Positions 1 through 7,170 of a stretch of DNA of 20,514 bases are shown piece by piece. The DNA is taken from NCBI GenBank assembly GCA_036266975.1, contig DATAWZ010000140.1, positions 1 through 20,514 on the forward strand. Reading direction: 5' to 3'. This stretch comes from DATAWZ01 sp036266975 (lineage in GTDB: Bacteria; Actinomycetota; Thermoleophilia; Solirubrobacterales; Solirubrobacteraceae). The number at the start of each line of letters is the position of its first letter. The stretch's first letter is position 1. Below the pieces are notes generated by a model, which saw nothing but the letters and a program-made list of their open reading frames with translations, did no database searches and was not told where the DNA came from. Made by a program: the position numbers and the translations under genes.

Positions 1-1282
1 TCCCGGTCGTCGCCGTCGTGGTGGTGCCGGTGGTGGTCGTGGGCGCGCTCACCGTGCTCGGCGCGGTCGTGCCCGTGCCCGTCGCGGTCGTGCTCGGCGC
101 CGGCCGCGGCGCGTGGGCGGGCGCGCGCCTCGGCGGCGAGGCGCCGCTGCTCGGAGGCGACGGCCCCGCGGACCGGTGCGAGGAGGCGTGCTTGTGCTTG
201 GCCTTGTGCCTGTGGTGGTGGTGGCGCCGGGCCTGCTCGATCAGCTGCTGGCGCACGGGCGCGCCGTAGAGCTCGTCCATCTCGGAGATCAGCCCGGGGT
301 CGGTCGAGCAGTTGATGCAGAACCCGCTCTGCGACCAGTCGATCGCCCGGGCGAGCACCTCGTCGGCGTAGGTCACCCCGGCGAAGCTCGGCCCGTAGTA
401 CTCGTAGGCCGCGTTCCAGGCGCTGCCGTCGAGCGCGCCGGTCGCGCCGTCCTGGCTGAGCAGGGCCGCGGCGGCCATGATCGCGTCGAAGTCGTCGTAG
501 ATCGACGGGTGATCGCGGGTCGGGTGGGGATAGCGCGCCGGCCGCGGCGCCATGCGGTAGGACTCGCGCACGAGGTCCCAGGTCGTCACCGGGCCGTTGG
601 TGACGTTGAACTGCATCGGGCCGCCGCAGCAGTGCACGTAGTTGAGCCCGTGGTAGGTGCTCGGGGCGGTCGAGAACGCGGTCTCCTGGCGGTGGATCGA
701 GGCGATCAGCAGCCAGTTGACGCCGAAGGTGTGGGCCGCCTCGTGGTAGAGGGGCAGGAAGCCGTCCTCCCACTCGGCGGGCACGTGCGCGTTGCTCATG
801 CGCAGGAAGTAGTCGACGGCCACCGCGGTCGCCGAGCCCGGCGGGGCGGCCGCGGCCTGCGCGAGGGCGAGCGCGGTCTGGGCGGTCGGCGCGGGCGGGG
901 TCGGCAGCGACACGGCCGAGTTGCGCAGGTGGAGGTGGCCCGAGCTGTGGCCGGCGACGCCGAGCGCGGCGCCGGTCGCCGCCGCGACGAGGACGACGGC
1001 GAGCGTCCCGCGCAGCACGCGCCGCGGGCGGGCGGCGCCGAGCGCCCACGCCGAGGCGTGGCGCAGGTCGCGCGCGAACCGCCCGGCCTCCTGGCGCCGC
1101 GCGCGGCGCACGCCCCGCTGCCAGGCCCACGCCACGCGCAGGCGGGCCAGCCCGCGGCCCGCGCCTCGCAGTCCGCGCGCCGTCGCCTCGAGCATCGTCC
1201 GCAGGCCGGCGAGGGCGAGCCGGCAGCCGCGAACCGGCACGCGGACCATCAGAGGGGATACGTGCACCAAGACGCTGAGCAT
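1..1282 (-). CDS. Secreted lytic transglycosylase-like protein (partial, C-terminus outside window)
   Basis: The 427 readable residues begin with a basic cytoplasmic stretch rich in Arg (1-90), followed by one membrane segment (about 91-110) and an extracytoplasmic part. Residues 178-305 look like an SLT/lysozyme-like fold: the motif LLIASIHRQETAF (191-203) contains the likely catalytic Glu200, and GGPMQFN (220-226) matches the family GxMQ motif. This family cleaves peptidoglycan glycan strands. After the domain come a His/Lys-rich stretch (352-370) and a Pro/Thr-rich linker that runs out of the window, so a further cell-wall domain may follow. The start is uncertain. ATG at 1282 is used here, but an in-frame GTG at 1312 has GAGAGG upstream at reasonable spacing, and GTG 1330 and ATG 1249 and 1195 are also possible. 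The fold is clear from motifs; the substrate is inferred. Confidence 0.75.
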   Translation of the reverse strand, partial: MLSVLVHVSPLMVRVPVRGCRLALAGLRTMLEATARGLRGAGRGLARLRVAWAWQRGVRRARRQEAGRFARDLRHASAWALGAARPRRVLRGTLAVVLVAAATGAALGVAGHSSGHLHLRNSAVSLPTPPAPTAQTALALAQAAAAPPGSATAVAVDYFLRMSNAHVPAEWEDGFLPLYHEAAHTFGVNWLLIASIHRQETAFSTAPSTYHGLNYVHCCGGPMQFNVTNGPVTTWDLVRESYRMAPRPARYPHPTRDHPSIYDDFDAIMAAAALLSQDGATGALDGSAWNAAYEYYGPSFAGVTYADEVLARAIDWSQSGFCINCSTDPGLISEMDELYGAPVRQQLIEQARRHHHHRHKAKHKHASSHRSAGPSPPSSGASPPRRAPAHAPRPAPSTTATGTGTTAPSTVSAPTTTTGTTTTATTG

Positions 1283-1353
1283 CCGGCGCAGCGGGCGGTG
1301 GGATGGACGCACGAAGCGCGAGCCTCTCACAAACGCCCTGCGTCACGCCGCAG

Positions 1354-1381
1354 TTCACCACCCGCGCCGTCAGGGTAGATT
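1354..1381 (+). promoter_or_regulatory. Candidate promoter of the cobalamin-riboswitch transcript
   Basis: TTCACC (1354-1359) and TAGATT (1376-1381) are separated by 16 bases and lie just upstream of the riboswitch. Both are moderate matches to the sigma-70/HrdB consensus, and transcription would start near 1388. The positional fit is the main support. Confidence 0.4.
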
Positions 1382-1385
1382 TCCT

Positions 1386-1526
1386 GGCGCGCCGGGAGGC
1401 CGGCGCGGCGCTGAGTGCAGCGAAGCCCGGTGAGAACCCGGCGCTGTCCCGCAACGGTGATGCCCCGCGTACGGCGGGGATGAGCCCGGTCGCCTGTCTC
1501 GTGAGCGCCTGTCCTCGGAGGAAGGG
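1386..1526 (+). promoter_or_regulatory. Cobalamin (B12) riboswitch
   Basis: The conserved core of the cobalamin riboswitch is readable. The GAAGCCCGGTGAGAACCCGG hairpin (1422-1441) is followed by the B12 box GCTGTCCCGCAACGGT (1443-1458). A CCCCGC/GCGGGG stem follows (1463-1478), then GAGCCCGG and the downstream CCTGTC. A GC-rich stem (GCCGG/GCCGGC, about 1391-1405) precedes the core. It lies directly before a nickel/cobalt permease gene, a classic B12-riboswitch target. Expected behaviour is reduced expression when adenosyl- or methylcobalamin is plentiful. The outer boundaries are approximate. Confidence 0.92.
1512..1525 (+). promoter_or_regulatory. Ribosome-binding site inside a small hairpin at the riboswitch end
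   Basis: GGAGGAAGG (1517-1525) is a strong Shine-Dalgarno sequence 12 bases before the ATG at 1538. Its core can fold into TCCT-CGG-AGGA (1512-1522), immediately after the riboswitch core. No T-tract terminator is visible. Control is therefore more likely by hiding the ribosome-binding site than by early termination; this mechanism is inferred. Confidence 0.5.
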
Positions 1527-1537
1527 CGGTTCTCAGA

Positions 1538-2647
1538 ATGACGCTGCAGAGCATCTCGGCGACGGCCGGAGCATGGCGAGCGCTGACCGGCGCCGAGCGC
1601 GCCCGAGCGGCGGCGATGGCCGCCTTCGTGCTCGCGCTGAACCTGTTCGGCTGGGGGACGTTCGCGCTGGCCATCCTCCCGCACCACTTTCGCTACCACG
1701 GCCTGGGGATCGGCATCGGCGTCGCCGTGACCGCGTGGACGCTGGGCGCCCGCCACGCGTTCGACGCCGATCACATCGCCGCGATCGACAACTCCACGCG
1801 CAAGCTGATGGCCGAGGGCAAGCGGCCGCTGGGCACGGGCTTCTTCTTCGCCCTGGGCCACTCGAGCATCATCATGGTCGTCGGGACCGGGATCACGATC
1901 GCGGCCAAGTCGGTCTTCCACGCCGTCGTCACGCCCAGCTCGACCTTCGAGACCGCCGGCGGCGTCGCCGGCACGGCGATGTCGGCGACCTTCCTGTGGG
2001 TCATCGCGGCGATGAACCTCCTCGTCCTGGTCGGCATCGTGCGCGTCTTCCGCGGAATGCGCGAGGGCCGCTTCGACGAGGACGAGCTCGAGGCCCAGCT
2101 CGAGTCGCGCGGGCTCATGTACCGCTTCTTCGGGCCGGTGATGGGCGCGATCGAGCACACCTGGCAGATGTTCTTCGTCGGCTTGGTGTTCGGGATCGGC
2201 TTCGACACCGCGACCGAGGTGCTGCTGCTCGCCGGCACCGCCGCGGCCGCCACCCAGGGGCTGCCGTGGTACGCGGTGCTCACGCTGCCGCTGCTGTTCT
2301 CCGGCGGGATGACGCTGCTGGACAGCCTCGACGGCTGCTTCATGAACCTCGCCTACGGCTGGGCCTTCGCCCGCCCGGTGCGAAAGGTCTACTACAACAT
2401 CACGATCACGGCCCTGTCGGTGGCCGTCGCCTTCCTGGTCGGGGGGATCGAGATCGCCGGTCTGCTCTCCAGCGAGCTGCACCTGCACGGCTGGTTCGGC
2501 GACGCGCTGGCGAGCTTCGACCTGAACACCGCCGGCTTCATCGTCGTGGGGCTGTTCGTCGTCGTGTGGGCCGTGGCCCTGGCCGTGTGGCGCTTCGGCC
2601 ACATCGAGGCCCGCTGGGAGGCCGCCGCCGCGCGAAGTCGGCGCTAA
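1538..2647 (+). CDS. NiCoT-family nickel/cobalt permease
   Basis: This 369-residue polytopic membrane protein imports Ni2+ or Co2+. It carries all four NiCoT signatures: RHAFDADHIAAIDN (72-85, with the HX4DH metal-selectivity motif), FFALGHSS (103-110), GIGFDTATEV (219-228), and LFSGGMTLLDSLDG (253-266). The length is normal for the family, and the loop at about 171-200 is charged as usual. The start follows the strong ribosome-binding site at 1517-1525. The B12 riboswitch upstream argues that cobalt is the physiological substrate, serving corrinoid synthesis. The downstream 70-residue gene begins one base after this stop codon. The family is certain; the cobalt preference comes from context. 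Confidence 0.95.
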   Translation: MTLQSISATAGAWRALTGAERARAAAMAAFVLALNLFGWGTFALAILPHHFRYHGLGIGIGVAVTAWTLGARHAFDADHIAAIDNSTRKLMAEGKRPLGTGFFFALGHSSIIMVVGTGITIAAKSVFHAVVTPSSTFETAGGVAGTAMSATFLWVIAAMNLLVLVGIVRVFRGMREGRFDEDELEAQLESRGLMYRFFGPVMGAIEHTWQMFFVGLVFGIGFDTATEVLLLAGTAAAATQGLPWYAVLTLPLLFSGGMTLLDSLDGCFMNLAYGWAFARPVRKVYYNITITALSVAVAFLVGGIEIAGLLSSELHLHGWFGDALASFDLNTAGFIVVGLFVVVWAVALAVWRFGHIEARWEAAAARSRR

Positions 2648-2648
2648 C

Positions 2649-2861
2649 GTGGGAGCCGTGCGTCGGCGCGGCAACTTCCGCCAGCTCATGTATCTGCGGC
2701 TCGCCTTCCTGATGGTGATCCTGATCGCCGCATTCGCCTTTCATGCGAGCGGCTCGACCCTGGTGATCATGCGCGTCGCACGCATCGTGCTGGTCGCCGT
2801 GGTGCTCGCGGGGATGGGGTTGCTGCGCAGGCGCCGCGGCGGCGGCCAGGGCCGGCTCTGA
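2649..2861 (+). CDS. Small two-helix membrane protein coupled to the cobalt permease
   Basis: A 70-residue protein with a basic N-terminus, a hydrophobic segment at about 14-34, a short loop containing His-Ala-Ser-Gly, a second segment at about 38-59 and an Arg-rich C-terminus. I do not recognise the family. It starts with GTG one base after the permease TAA, so translation is probably coupled and it falls under the same B12 riboswitch. GTG at 2658 or ATG at 2688 are alternative starts. Small membrane partners exist in other cobalt systems (CbiN, CbtB), which makes an accessory role possible, but no sequence motif shown here proves it. Confidence 0.55.
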   Translation: MGAVRRRGNFRQLMYLRLAFLMVILIAAFAFHASGSTLVIMRVARIVLVAVVLAGMGLLRRRRGGGQGRL

Positions 2862-2871
2862 TCTGTCGCGC

Positions 2872-3057
2872 ATGGGTGCCGCGACGTTCACGGCGCCGGA
2901 CGCTCGACCCGGCCGCCCAGGAGGCCTTCGCGCCGCTCGCCTGGACCCACCGCAAGGAGCATGCGCGCCGGGGGCCGAGGCCGAGCGCCGGCAGACCCGC
3001 GAGCGCCGGGTGGCCAAGGCGCTCGAGATGCTGCGCGCCGGCGTTTCGCTCAGCTGA
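2872..3057 (+). pseudogene. Frameshifted remnant of a YdeI/OmdA-like small protein
   Basis: Two adjacent reading frames together give one familiar sequence. Frame 1 opens MGAATFTAPDA, frame 2 continues LDPAAQEAFAPLAWTHRKEHAR (2903-2968), and frame 1 resumes EAERRQTRERRVAKALEML to the TGA at 3055. The pattern of HRKE, then a gap, then ETRxRRxAKxxEML is that of the C-terminal domain of YdeI/OmpD-associated proteins. The shifts lie near 2902 (one extra base or two missing) and 2969-2970 (one missing base, where the family usually has Trp). They compensate each other. It is either a decayed gene or one containing two sequence errors. Its end overlaps the tail of the convergent metal permease gene. 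Confidence 0.5.
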
Positions 3058-3832
3058 GTGCCGCGAACACCCGCCCGGCCGCGTACGAGGACGCGCTGAG
3101 CGTGCCCACGAAGAACCCCACCGGCCAGTTGCTCTCGTAGGAGAGCGCGATCGCCGCCCACACGACGGCGAGCGCGATCCCCACCGACAGCGCCATGGCC
3201 AGCGGCGGGCGGGCGGTGAACGCCCGCGCGGCGGCCGGCGGGCCGATCATCACGCTGAAGATCAGCGCGGTGCCGACGACGGGCACGGTCATCGTCGTGG
3301 CCAGCGCCACCACGGCCAGGAAGCACAGCTCGAGCACGAACGGACTCAGCGACCGCGACCGGGCGCCCTCGGGCAGCACCGAGGACAGCAGCAGCGGACG
3401 GTAGAGCAGCGTCAGCGCGGCCAGGCAGGCGACGGCCAACCCGATCGTCGGCAGCAGCTGGGTGCTGCTGATCCCGAGCACCTCGCCGAACAGCAGCGAG
3501 TAGATCTGCGGCGCGTACTGCACGCTGAAGCTCAGGAACAGCGCCCCCAGCCCGAGCATGAACACGAGCGTCAGCGCGGTGGCGACATCGGGGCGCCCGC
3601 GCCGGCTGAGCAGGCCGATCCCGAGCGCCCCGCCGAGCGAGAACACGCCGAGCCCGAGGAGCGTGTTCACGCCGATCAGCGACGCGCCGGCCGCGCCCGC
3701 GAACGACCCGTTGGGGATCGCGTGGGCGACGAACGCCGACCCGCGCAGCACGATGAAGAAGCCGACGGCGCCGCCGACGACCGCCACGATCGTCGCCACG
3801 GCCCAGGCGTGGACCATGAACCCGGAGAACAT
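3050..3832 (-). CDS. Metal ABC transporter permease, second subunit (ZnuB/TroD type)
   Basis: This 260-residue ABC-3 family membrane protein has about eight hydrophobic helices and forms the translocation path with the other permease. The family segment RGSAFVAHAIPNGSFAGAAG (about 29-48) corresponds to the RG..F..HA....FAG motif near the coupling region, and GTALIFSVMIGPPAAAR is the typical late helix. The start is set at ATG 3832 because its first base is shared with the TGA of the upstream permease (TGATG), a sign of coupled translation. A longer reading of the same frame to 4477 merely overlaps that permease. Paired different permeases are more typical of Tro/Sit/Mnt manganese-iron systems than of single-permease ZnuABC, but the metal cannot be decided here. 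Confidence 0.9.
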   Translation of the reverse strand: MFSGFMVHAWAVATIVAVVGGAVGFFIVLRGSAFVAHAIPNGSFAGAAGASLIGVNTLLGLGVFSLGGALGIGLLSRRGRPDVATALTLVFMLGLGALFLSFSVQYAPQIYSLLFGEVLGISSTQLLPTIGLAVACLAALTLLYRPLLLSSVLPEGARSRSLSPFVLELCFLAVVALATTMTVPVVGTALIFSVMIGPPAAARAFTARPPLAMALSVGIALAVVWAAIALSYESNWPVGFFVGTLSASSYAAGRVFAALS

Positions 3833-4680
3833 CAGCGTCGCGCCTTCACCCGGGCGGCCAGGTAGGCGATCAGCACGAGCGTCACCACGAAGAAGCTCAC
3901 CGGCCAGCCGTGGTGTATCGGGCGCCAGTCGAAGCTGTCGTAGGCGAGCACCAGCCCCAGCCACATCGCGCCCACGCCGATCGCCGCGGCGGTGAGGATC
4001 GCCCGTCCCGGGCGCGAGGTGAGCGCCAGCGCGGTGGCGGCGGGCCCCATGAGCAGCGCGGTGGAGAGGATCGCCCCGATCGTCACCGCCGACAGCGCGA
4101 CCGCGAGCGCCATCGCGATCAGGTACGCGACGCCGATCAGGCGCACCGGCAGCCCCCGCGCGGCGCCCAGCTCGGGGCTCAGCGAGCACAGCAGCAGCGG
4201 GCGGTAGAGCGCGATGATGATCCCCAGCGCGAGCGCCCCGAAGCCGAGCACGAGCGGCAGGATCGAGCTCTGCAGGCCGAAGGCCGAGCCGAACAGGACC
4301 GTGCTCGCCGCGCCGGTCGTGTTCTCGAGGGTCGTGCCCAGGTAGAGCAACAGCGCGGCCAGGCCGAACCCCGCGCCGAGCACGATGCCCGTGGCCAGGT
4401 CGCGCCCGCGCGCGCGCTGGATCCCGACGAGCTCCATCGCGCCGGCCGCGGCGACGGCGAACCCGATGAACCCCCACAGCGGCGCGATCCCGATCAGGTA
4501 GGCGCTCGAGCCGCCGGCGGCGCCCATGTCGCCGAGCGCCTCGCCGGCGAACGCCTGCCCGCGGATGACGGTGAACACGCCGACGGCGCCGGCGACGATG
4601 GCGACGAGGGCGCCGACGGCGGCGGCGAGCTGCACGGCCGAGCTCGAGAAGAACCCGGGCGCGATGATCGCGCCGAGCAT
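3832..4680 (-). CDS. Metal ABC transporter permease, first subunit (ZnuB/TroC type)
   Basis: A 282-residue ABC-3 family membrane protein. The segment IRGQAFAGEALGDMGAAGGS (about 39-58) is the family motif, with Glu in place of the His seen in the second permease. Late motifs include TIGAILSTALLMGPAATAL. It starts three bases after the ATPase stop and overlaps the second permease by one base, so the set reads as one transcript. The two permeases are clearly homologous but different, which indicates a heterodimeric channel. The ion (Zn, Mn or Fe) is not resolved by sequence. Confidence 0.9.
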   Translation of the reverse strand: MLGAIIAPGFFSSSAVQLAAAVGALVAIVAGAVGVFTVIRGQAFAGEALGDMGAAGGSSAYLIGIAPLWGFIGFAVAAAGAMELVGIQRARGRDLATGIVLGAGFGLAALLLYLGTTLENTTGAASTVLFGSAFGLQSSILPLVLGFGALALGIIIALYRPLLLCSLSPELGAARGLPVRLIGVAYLIAMALAVALSAVTIGAILSTALLMGPAATALALTSRPGRAILTAAAIGVGAMWLGLVLAYDSFDWRPIHHGWPVSFFVVTLVLIAYLAARVKARR

Positions 4681-4683
4681 CGG

Positions 4684-5487
4684 TCAGACGAGCTCGACGG
4701 CGGTGTGCTCGGAGTGCTCGAGCGCGGCGCGCTCGTCCTCGCCGGTGCCGGCGATCACCACGACCCGGCCGTGGACGCGCAGCACGTCGACGTGGTGGCG
4801 GTACAGCCGGCTGAGCACGTCCGAGCGCACGACCTCCTCGGTCGTCCCGCTCGCCGCGCGCCCCTGGGCGAGGTACACGACGCGGTCCATCACCGGCAGC
4901 AGCGGGTTCACGTCGTGGGCGGAGATGAGGATCGCGATCCGCTGCTCGCGGGCGATGCGCGCGAGCAGGCGCACGACCTCCTGGGCGCTGCGCAGGTCCA
5001 GGTTGGCCAGCGGCTCGTCGAGCAGCAGCAGCCCGGGCCGGCTGATCAGCGCGTGGGCGATCAGGATCCGCTGCTGCTCGCCGCCGGACAGCCGCCCCAC
5101 GCGCGCCTCGCCGAACGACCGCGCGTCGACGGCATCGAGCATCTCGTCGATCAGCGCGCGCCGCGCGCGCGAGGGCCGCGGCAGCCCGAGGCGATGCCCG
5201 TCCAGGCCCAGGCCGACCAGGTCGCGGCCGCGCAGCGGCATGTCCGGGTCGAGCAGGAACTTCTGCGGCACATAGCCGATCGACCGTCCGCCGAGGACCT
5301 CCGCGCCGCCCGCGCTGAGCGCCTGCAGCCCGAGGATCACGCGCAGCAGCGTCGTCTTGCCCGCGCCGTTGGAGCCGATCAGCCCGGTGAACTCGTCCTC
5401 GCCGATCTGAAAGCTCACGTCGTCGAGCACGCTCCGCCCGGCCAGGCGGACGCTGGCGCCGTCGACGCGCAGGGCCTGGCCGCTCAC
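4684..5487 (-). CDS. Metal ABC transporter ATP-binding protein
   Basis: A 267-residue ATPase that powers the import system from the cytoplasmic side. It has a complete motif set: Walker A GSNGAGKTT (38-46), Q-loop GYVPQ (71-75), signature LSGGEQQR (133-140), Walker B LLLLDEP (153-159), D-loop and switch His191. The start is GTG 5487, overlapping the TGA of the lipoprotein gene as GTGA. The C-terminal 40 residues after the ATPase core are acidic and contain two close His (HSEHTAVELV at the end), slightly beyond the usual family length. The His-containing tail could sense metal, but that is speculation. Confidence 0.95.
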   Translation of the reverse strand: MSGQALRVDGASVRLAGRSVLDDVSFQIGEDEFTGLIGSNGAGKTTLLRVILGLQALSAGGAEVLGGRSIGYVPQKFLLDPDMPLRGRDLVGLGLDGHRLGLPRPSRARRALIDEMLDAVDARSFGEARVGRLSGGEQQRILIAHALISRPGLLLLDEPLANLDLRSAQEVVRLLARIAREQRIAILISAHDVNPLLPVMDRVVYLAQGRAASGTTEEVVRSDVLSRLYRHHVDVLRVHGRVVVIAGTGEDERAALEHSEHTAVELV

Positions 5488-6395
5488 GTCAGCCGCTCCG
5501 TCGAGGTCCCGTCGGCGACCGCCCGCTGCAGGGCGTGGACCTCGGCGAGCATCCAGGACTGGTAGTCGTAGCCGACGTTCGGCATCGTCTCGTACACCCC
5601 GACGACCGGGATCCCGGCCGCGCGGGCGCGCGAGAGGAAGCCCTGCGTGAGGGTGTCGGTGACCTGCTGGTTGTAGACGAAGACCTTGACCCGGTGGCCG
5701 GAGAACAGGCTGTCCTGGAAGGCCACGTCCTGGGGCGCCGGATCGACGCCGTTCATGATGTCGGCCTGGAGCGGGAAGGGGGTCCGGTTGCGCGTGCCGG
5801 CGGCCTGGAGCATGTAGTCGCCGACCGGCTCGGTGGTCGCCACCGGCGCGTGCGGATAGCGCGCGGCGAACTGGGCGAGCGCCCGGTACCAGGGCTCCAG
5901 CGAGGCGTCAAAGCGCCGCTCGTCGGCGGCGAAGTAGGCGGCGTGCGCGGGCTGCAGGGCGGACAGGGCGGCGACGATCGCCTTGGCCACCGCCGGCATC
6001 GTCGCCGGCTTGTACCAGAGGTGCGGGTTGGGGGTGGAGTCCGGCAGCCCGAGCAGGGTCTGCACGTCGATCACCTTGCGCGAGGAGCTCGGCGTGGCCG
6101 CCTCGATGCGATTCATGTAGCTGTCGTAGCCGACCCCGTTCTGCACCACCAGCCGCGCCTCGTTGACCGCCACCGCGACGCTCGGGCTGGCCTCGAAGCT
6201 GTGCGGATCGGTGTTCGGGTTGCTCTCGATCGCGGTCACCGCGACGTAGCGCCCGCCGATCTGCGAGATCACGTTGGCGTACTCGTTCTCGGCGCCGACG
6301 GCGACCAGCTGGCCCGGGCGCGCGCGCGGCGTGCTGATGCCACAGCCCGTGAGCAGGGCGACGCCGATGAGGGGGAGCAGCGCGCGAATCCGCAT
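5484..6395 (-). CDS. Metal ABC transporter substrate-binding lipoprotein (cluster A-I, ZnuA/TroA type)
   Basis: A 303-residue lipoprotein: signal peptide MRIRALLPLIGVALLTGC with lipobox LLTGC (14-18) and lipidated Cys18. It captures a divalent metal outside the membrane and passes it to the permease pair. Likely ligands are His65 in NTDPHSFEASP, His125 in NPHLWYKP, Glu189 in TTEPVGDY (where many relatives have His) and an acidic residue near the C-terminus (GVYETMPN). The His-rich loop typical of zinc-specific ZnuA is absent. It is the first gene of the operon. No Shine-Dalgarno is visible before ATG 6395, so the transcript may be nearly leaderless. Confidence 0.92.
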   Translation of the reverse strand: MRIRALLPLIGVALLTGCGISTPRARPGQLVAVGAENEYANVISQIGGRYVAVTAIESNPNTDPHSFEASPSVAVAVNEARLVVQNGVGYDSYMNRIEAATPSSSRKVIDVQTLLGLPDSTPNPHLWYKPATMPAVAKAIVAALSALQPAHAAYFAADERRFDASLEPWYRALAQFAARYPHAPVATTEPVGDYMLQAAGTRNRTPFPLQADIMNGVDPAPQDVAFQDSLFSGHRVKVFVYNQQVTDTLTQGFLSRARAAGIPVVGVYETMPNVGYDYQSWMLAEVHALQRAVADGTSTERLT

Positions 6396-6461
6396 GACGC
6401 GCGGTAATGATAGGGAAAAGAGTGAGTCCGTGTCTCAATCTCATTGCTCGTTCCGACTCAC
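6396..6461 (-). promoter_or_regulatory. Promoter region of the metal importer operon, with an inverted repeat
   Basis: On the minus strand TATCAT (6412 to 6407) is a good -10 element, 11 bases before the ATG, giving a very short leader. TTGAGA lies 20 bases further upstream, too far for a standard -35. The inverted repeat GTGAGTC (6422-6428) / GACTCAC (6455-6461) overlaps the stop codon of the upstream TetR gene. It may be a regulator site or a weak terminator. The region is AT-richer than the rest of the window. Confidence 0.35.
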
Positions 6462-7114
6462 CTGGAGCGCCGCGGGGCCCGGGCGCGGGCGGCGCCACCG
6501 GCGCGCTCGGGCAGCCCGGCGACGCCGTGCCAGAGCAGGTCGAACGCCGCGTCGGCGACCGTCGGGCGCGGGACGCCCGGGTGCGCCCCCCACCACGTGA
6601 CGACGGCGTCGATCGCACCGAGCGACATCTCGCCCATCACCGCCGCACGGGCGCTGTCGGCCTCCAGGCCCGCCGAGGTCATGTCCGAGGCGAACAGGAC
6701 GCCGGCGGCGCTCATCATCGTCGCGTGGATGCGCCGATGCGCAGCGGCGACCTCGGGCTCGTCCTCGCCGCGGTGGTCGAACAGGACCTGCCAGGCCAGC
6801 GGGCGCTCCTCGACGAAGGCGAGCATCGCCTCGACCGTGCGCCGCGCGCGCTCGGCCTGCGTCCCCTCGCCGGCCACCGCCGGGGCCAGGTGCCGCAACA
6901 GTTCGCTGGCCTGGGTCTCGAGCACCGACAGGAACAGCCCCGACTTGGAGGGGAAGTAGTGGTACAGGACGGTGCGGGTCACCCCGGCGGCCCGCGCGAC
7001 CTCGCCCATCGAGGCGCGGTAGCCGCCGCGCGCGAACAGCTCCAACGCGGCGCCCAGGATGCGCCGGCGGCGCTCCTCGGGCGGCAGCCGCCGGCGGCGG
7101 GGCTCCTCGGTCAT
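6458..7114 (-). CDS. TetR/AcrR-family transcriptional repressor
   Basis: A 218-residue DNA-binding protein. The N-terminal helix-turn-helix spans about residues 15-60, with GYRASMGEVARAAGVTRTVL and YHYFPSKSGLF, the classic TetR recognition region. The rest is a helical ligand-binding and dimer domain, with an Arg-rich C-terminal tail. It is transcribed away from the DUF2236 gene, and the shared 56-base gap holds a perfect palindrome that it very likely binds. It therefore probably controls both itself and that gene. A TATAAC element (7145 to 7140, minus) could be its own -10 and overlaps one arm of the palindrome. The ligand is unknown. Confidence 0.92.
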   Translation of the reverse strand: MTEEPRRRRLPPEERRRRILGAALELFARGGYRASMGEVARAAGVTRTVLYHYFPSKSGLFLSVLETQASELLRHLAPAVAGEGTQAERARRTVEAMLAFVEERPLAWQVLFDHRGEDEPEVAAAHRRIHATMMSAAGVLFASDMTSAGLEADSARAAVMGEMSLGAIDAVVTWWGAHPGVPRPTVADAAFDLLWHGVAGLPERAGGAARARAPRRSR

Positions 7115-7134
7115 GGGCTAGAGCCTGTCACACC

Positions 7135-7163
7135 TTGACGTTATAGACAGGGGTGTCTATAGT
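7135..7163 (+). promoter_or_regulatory. Leaderless promoter with embedded TetR operator
   Basis: TTGACG (7135-7140) and TATAGT (7158-7163) are separated by exactly 17 bases. Seven bases after the -10 lies the ATG at 7171, so the mRNA probably starts at or next to the start codon. The palindrome TATAGACA-GGGG-TGTCTATA (7142-7161) has two perfect 8-base arms and fills the spacer and most of the -10. A repressor bound there would block the polymerase. It also covers the candidate -10 of the divergent TetR gene. Confidence 0.8.
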
Positions 7164-7170
7164 CCCGGTC

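Noticed and set aside
113..1378. Long plus-strand open frame rich in Arg, Gly and Val
   Set aside because: It is antisense to the lytic-transglycosylase gene, whose minus-strand translation has membrane segment and catalytic motifs. The plus frame has no recognisable domain.
2876..5565. Long plus-strand frames rich in His, Arg, Glu and Gln
   Set aside because: They are mirror images of the GC-rich metal permease and ATPase genes, with skewed composition and no motifs.
6401..6418. Zur box around GGTAATGATAGGG
   Set aside because: Only one half-site resembles a Zur or FurB operator; there is no matching inverted half.
7153..7170. GTG 7153 as start of the DUF2236 protein
   Set aside because: It lies within the operator and before the predicted transcription start. 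The six extra residues add nothing to the family match.
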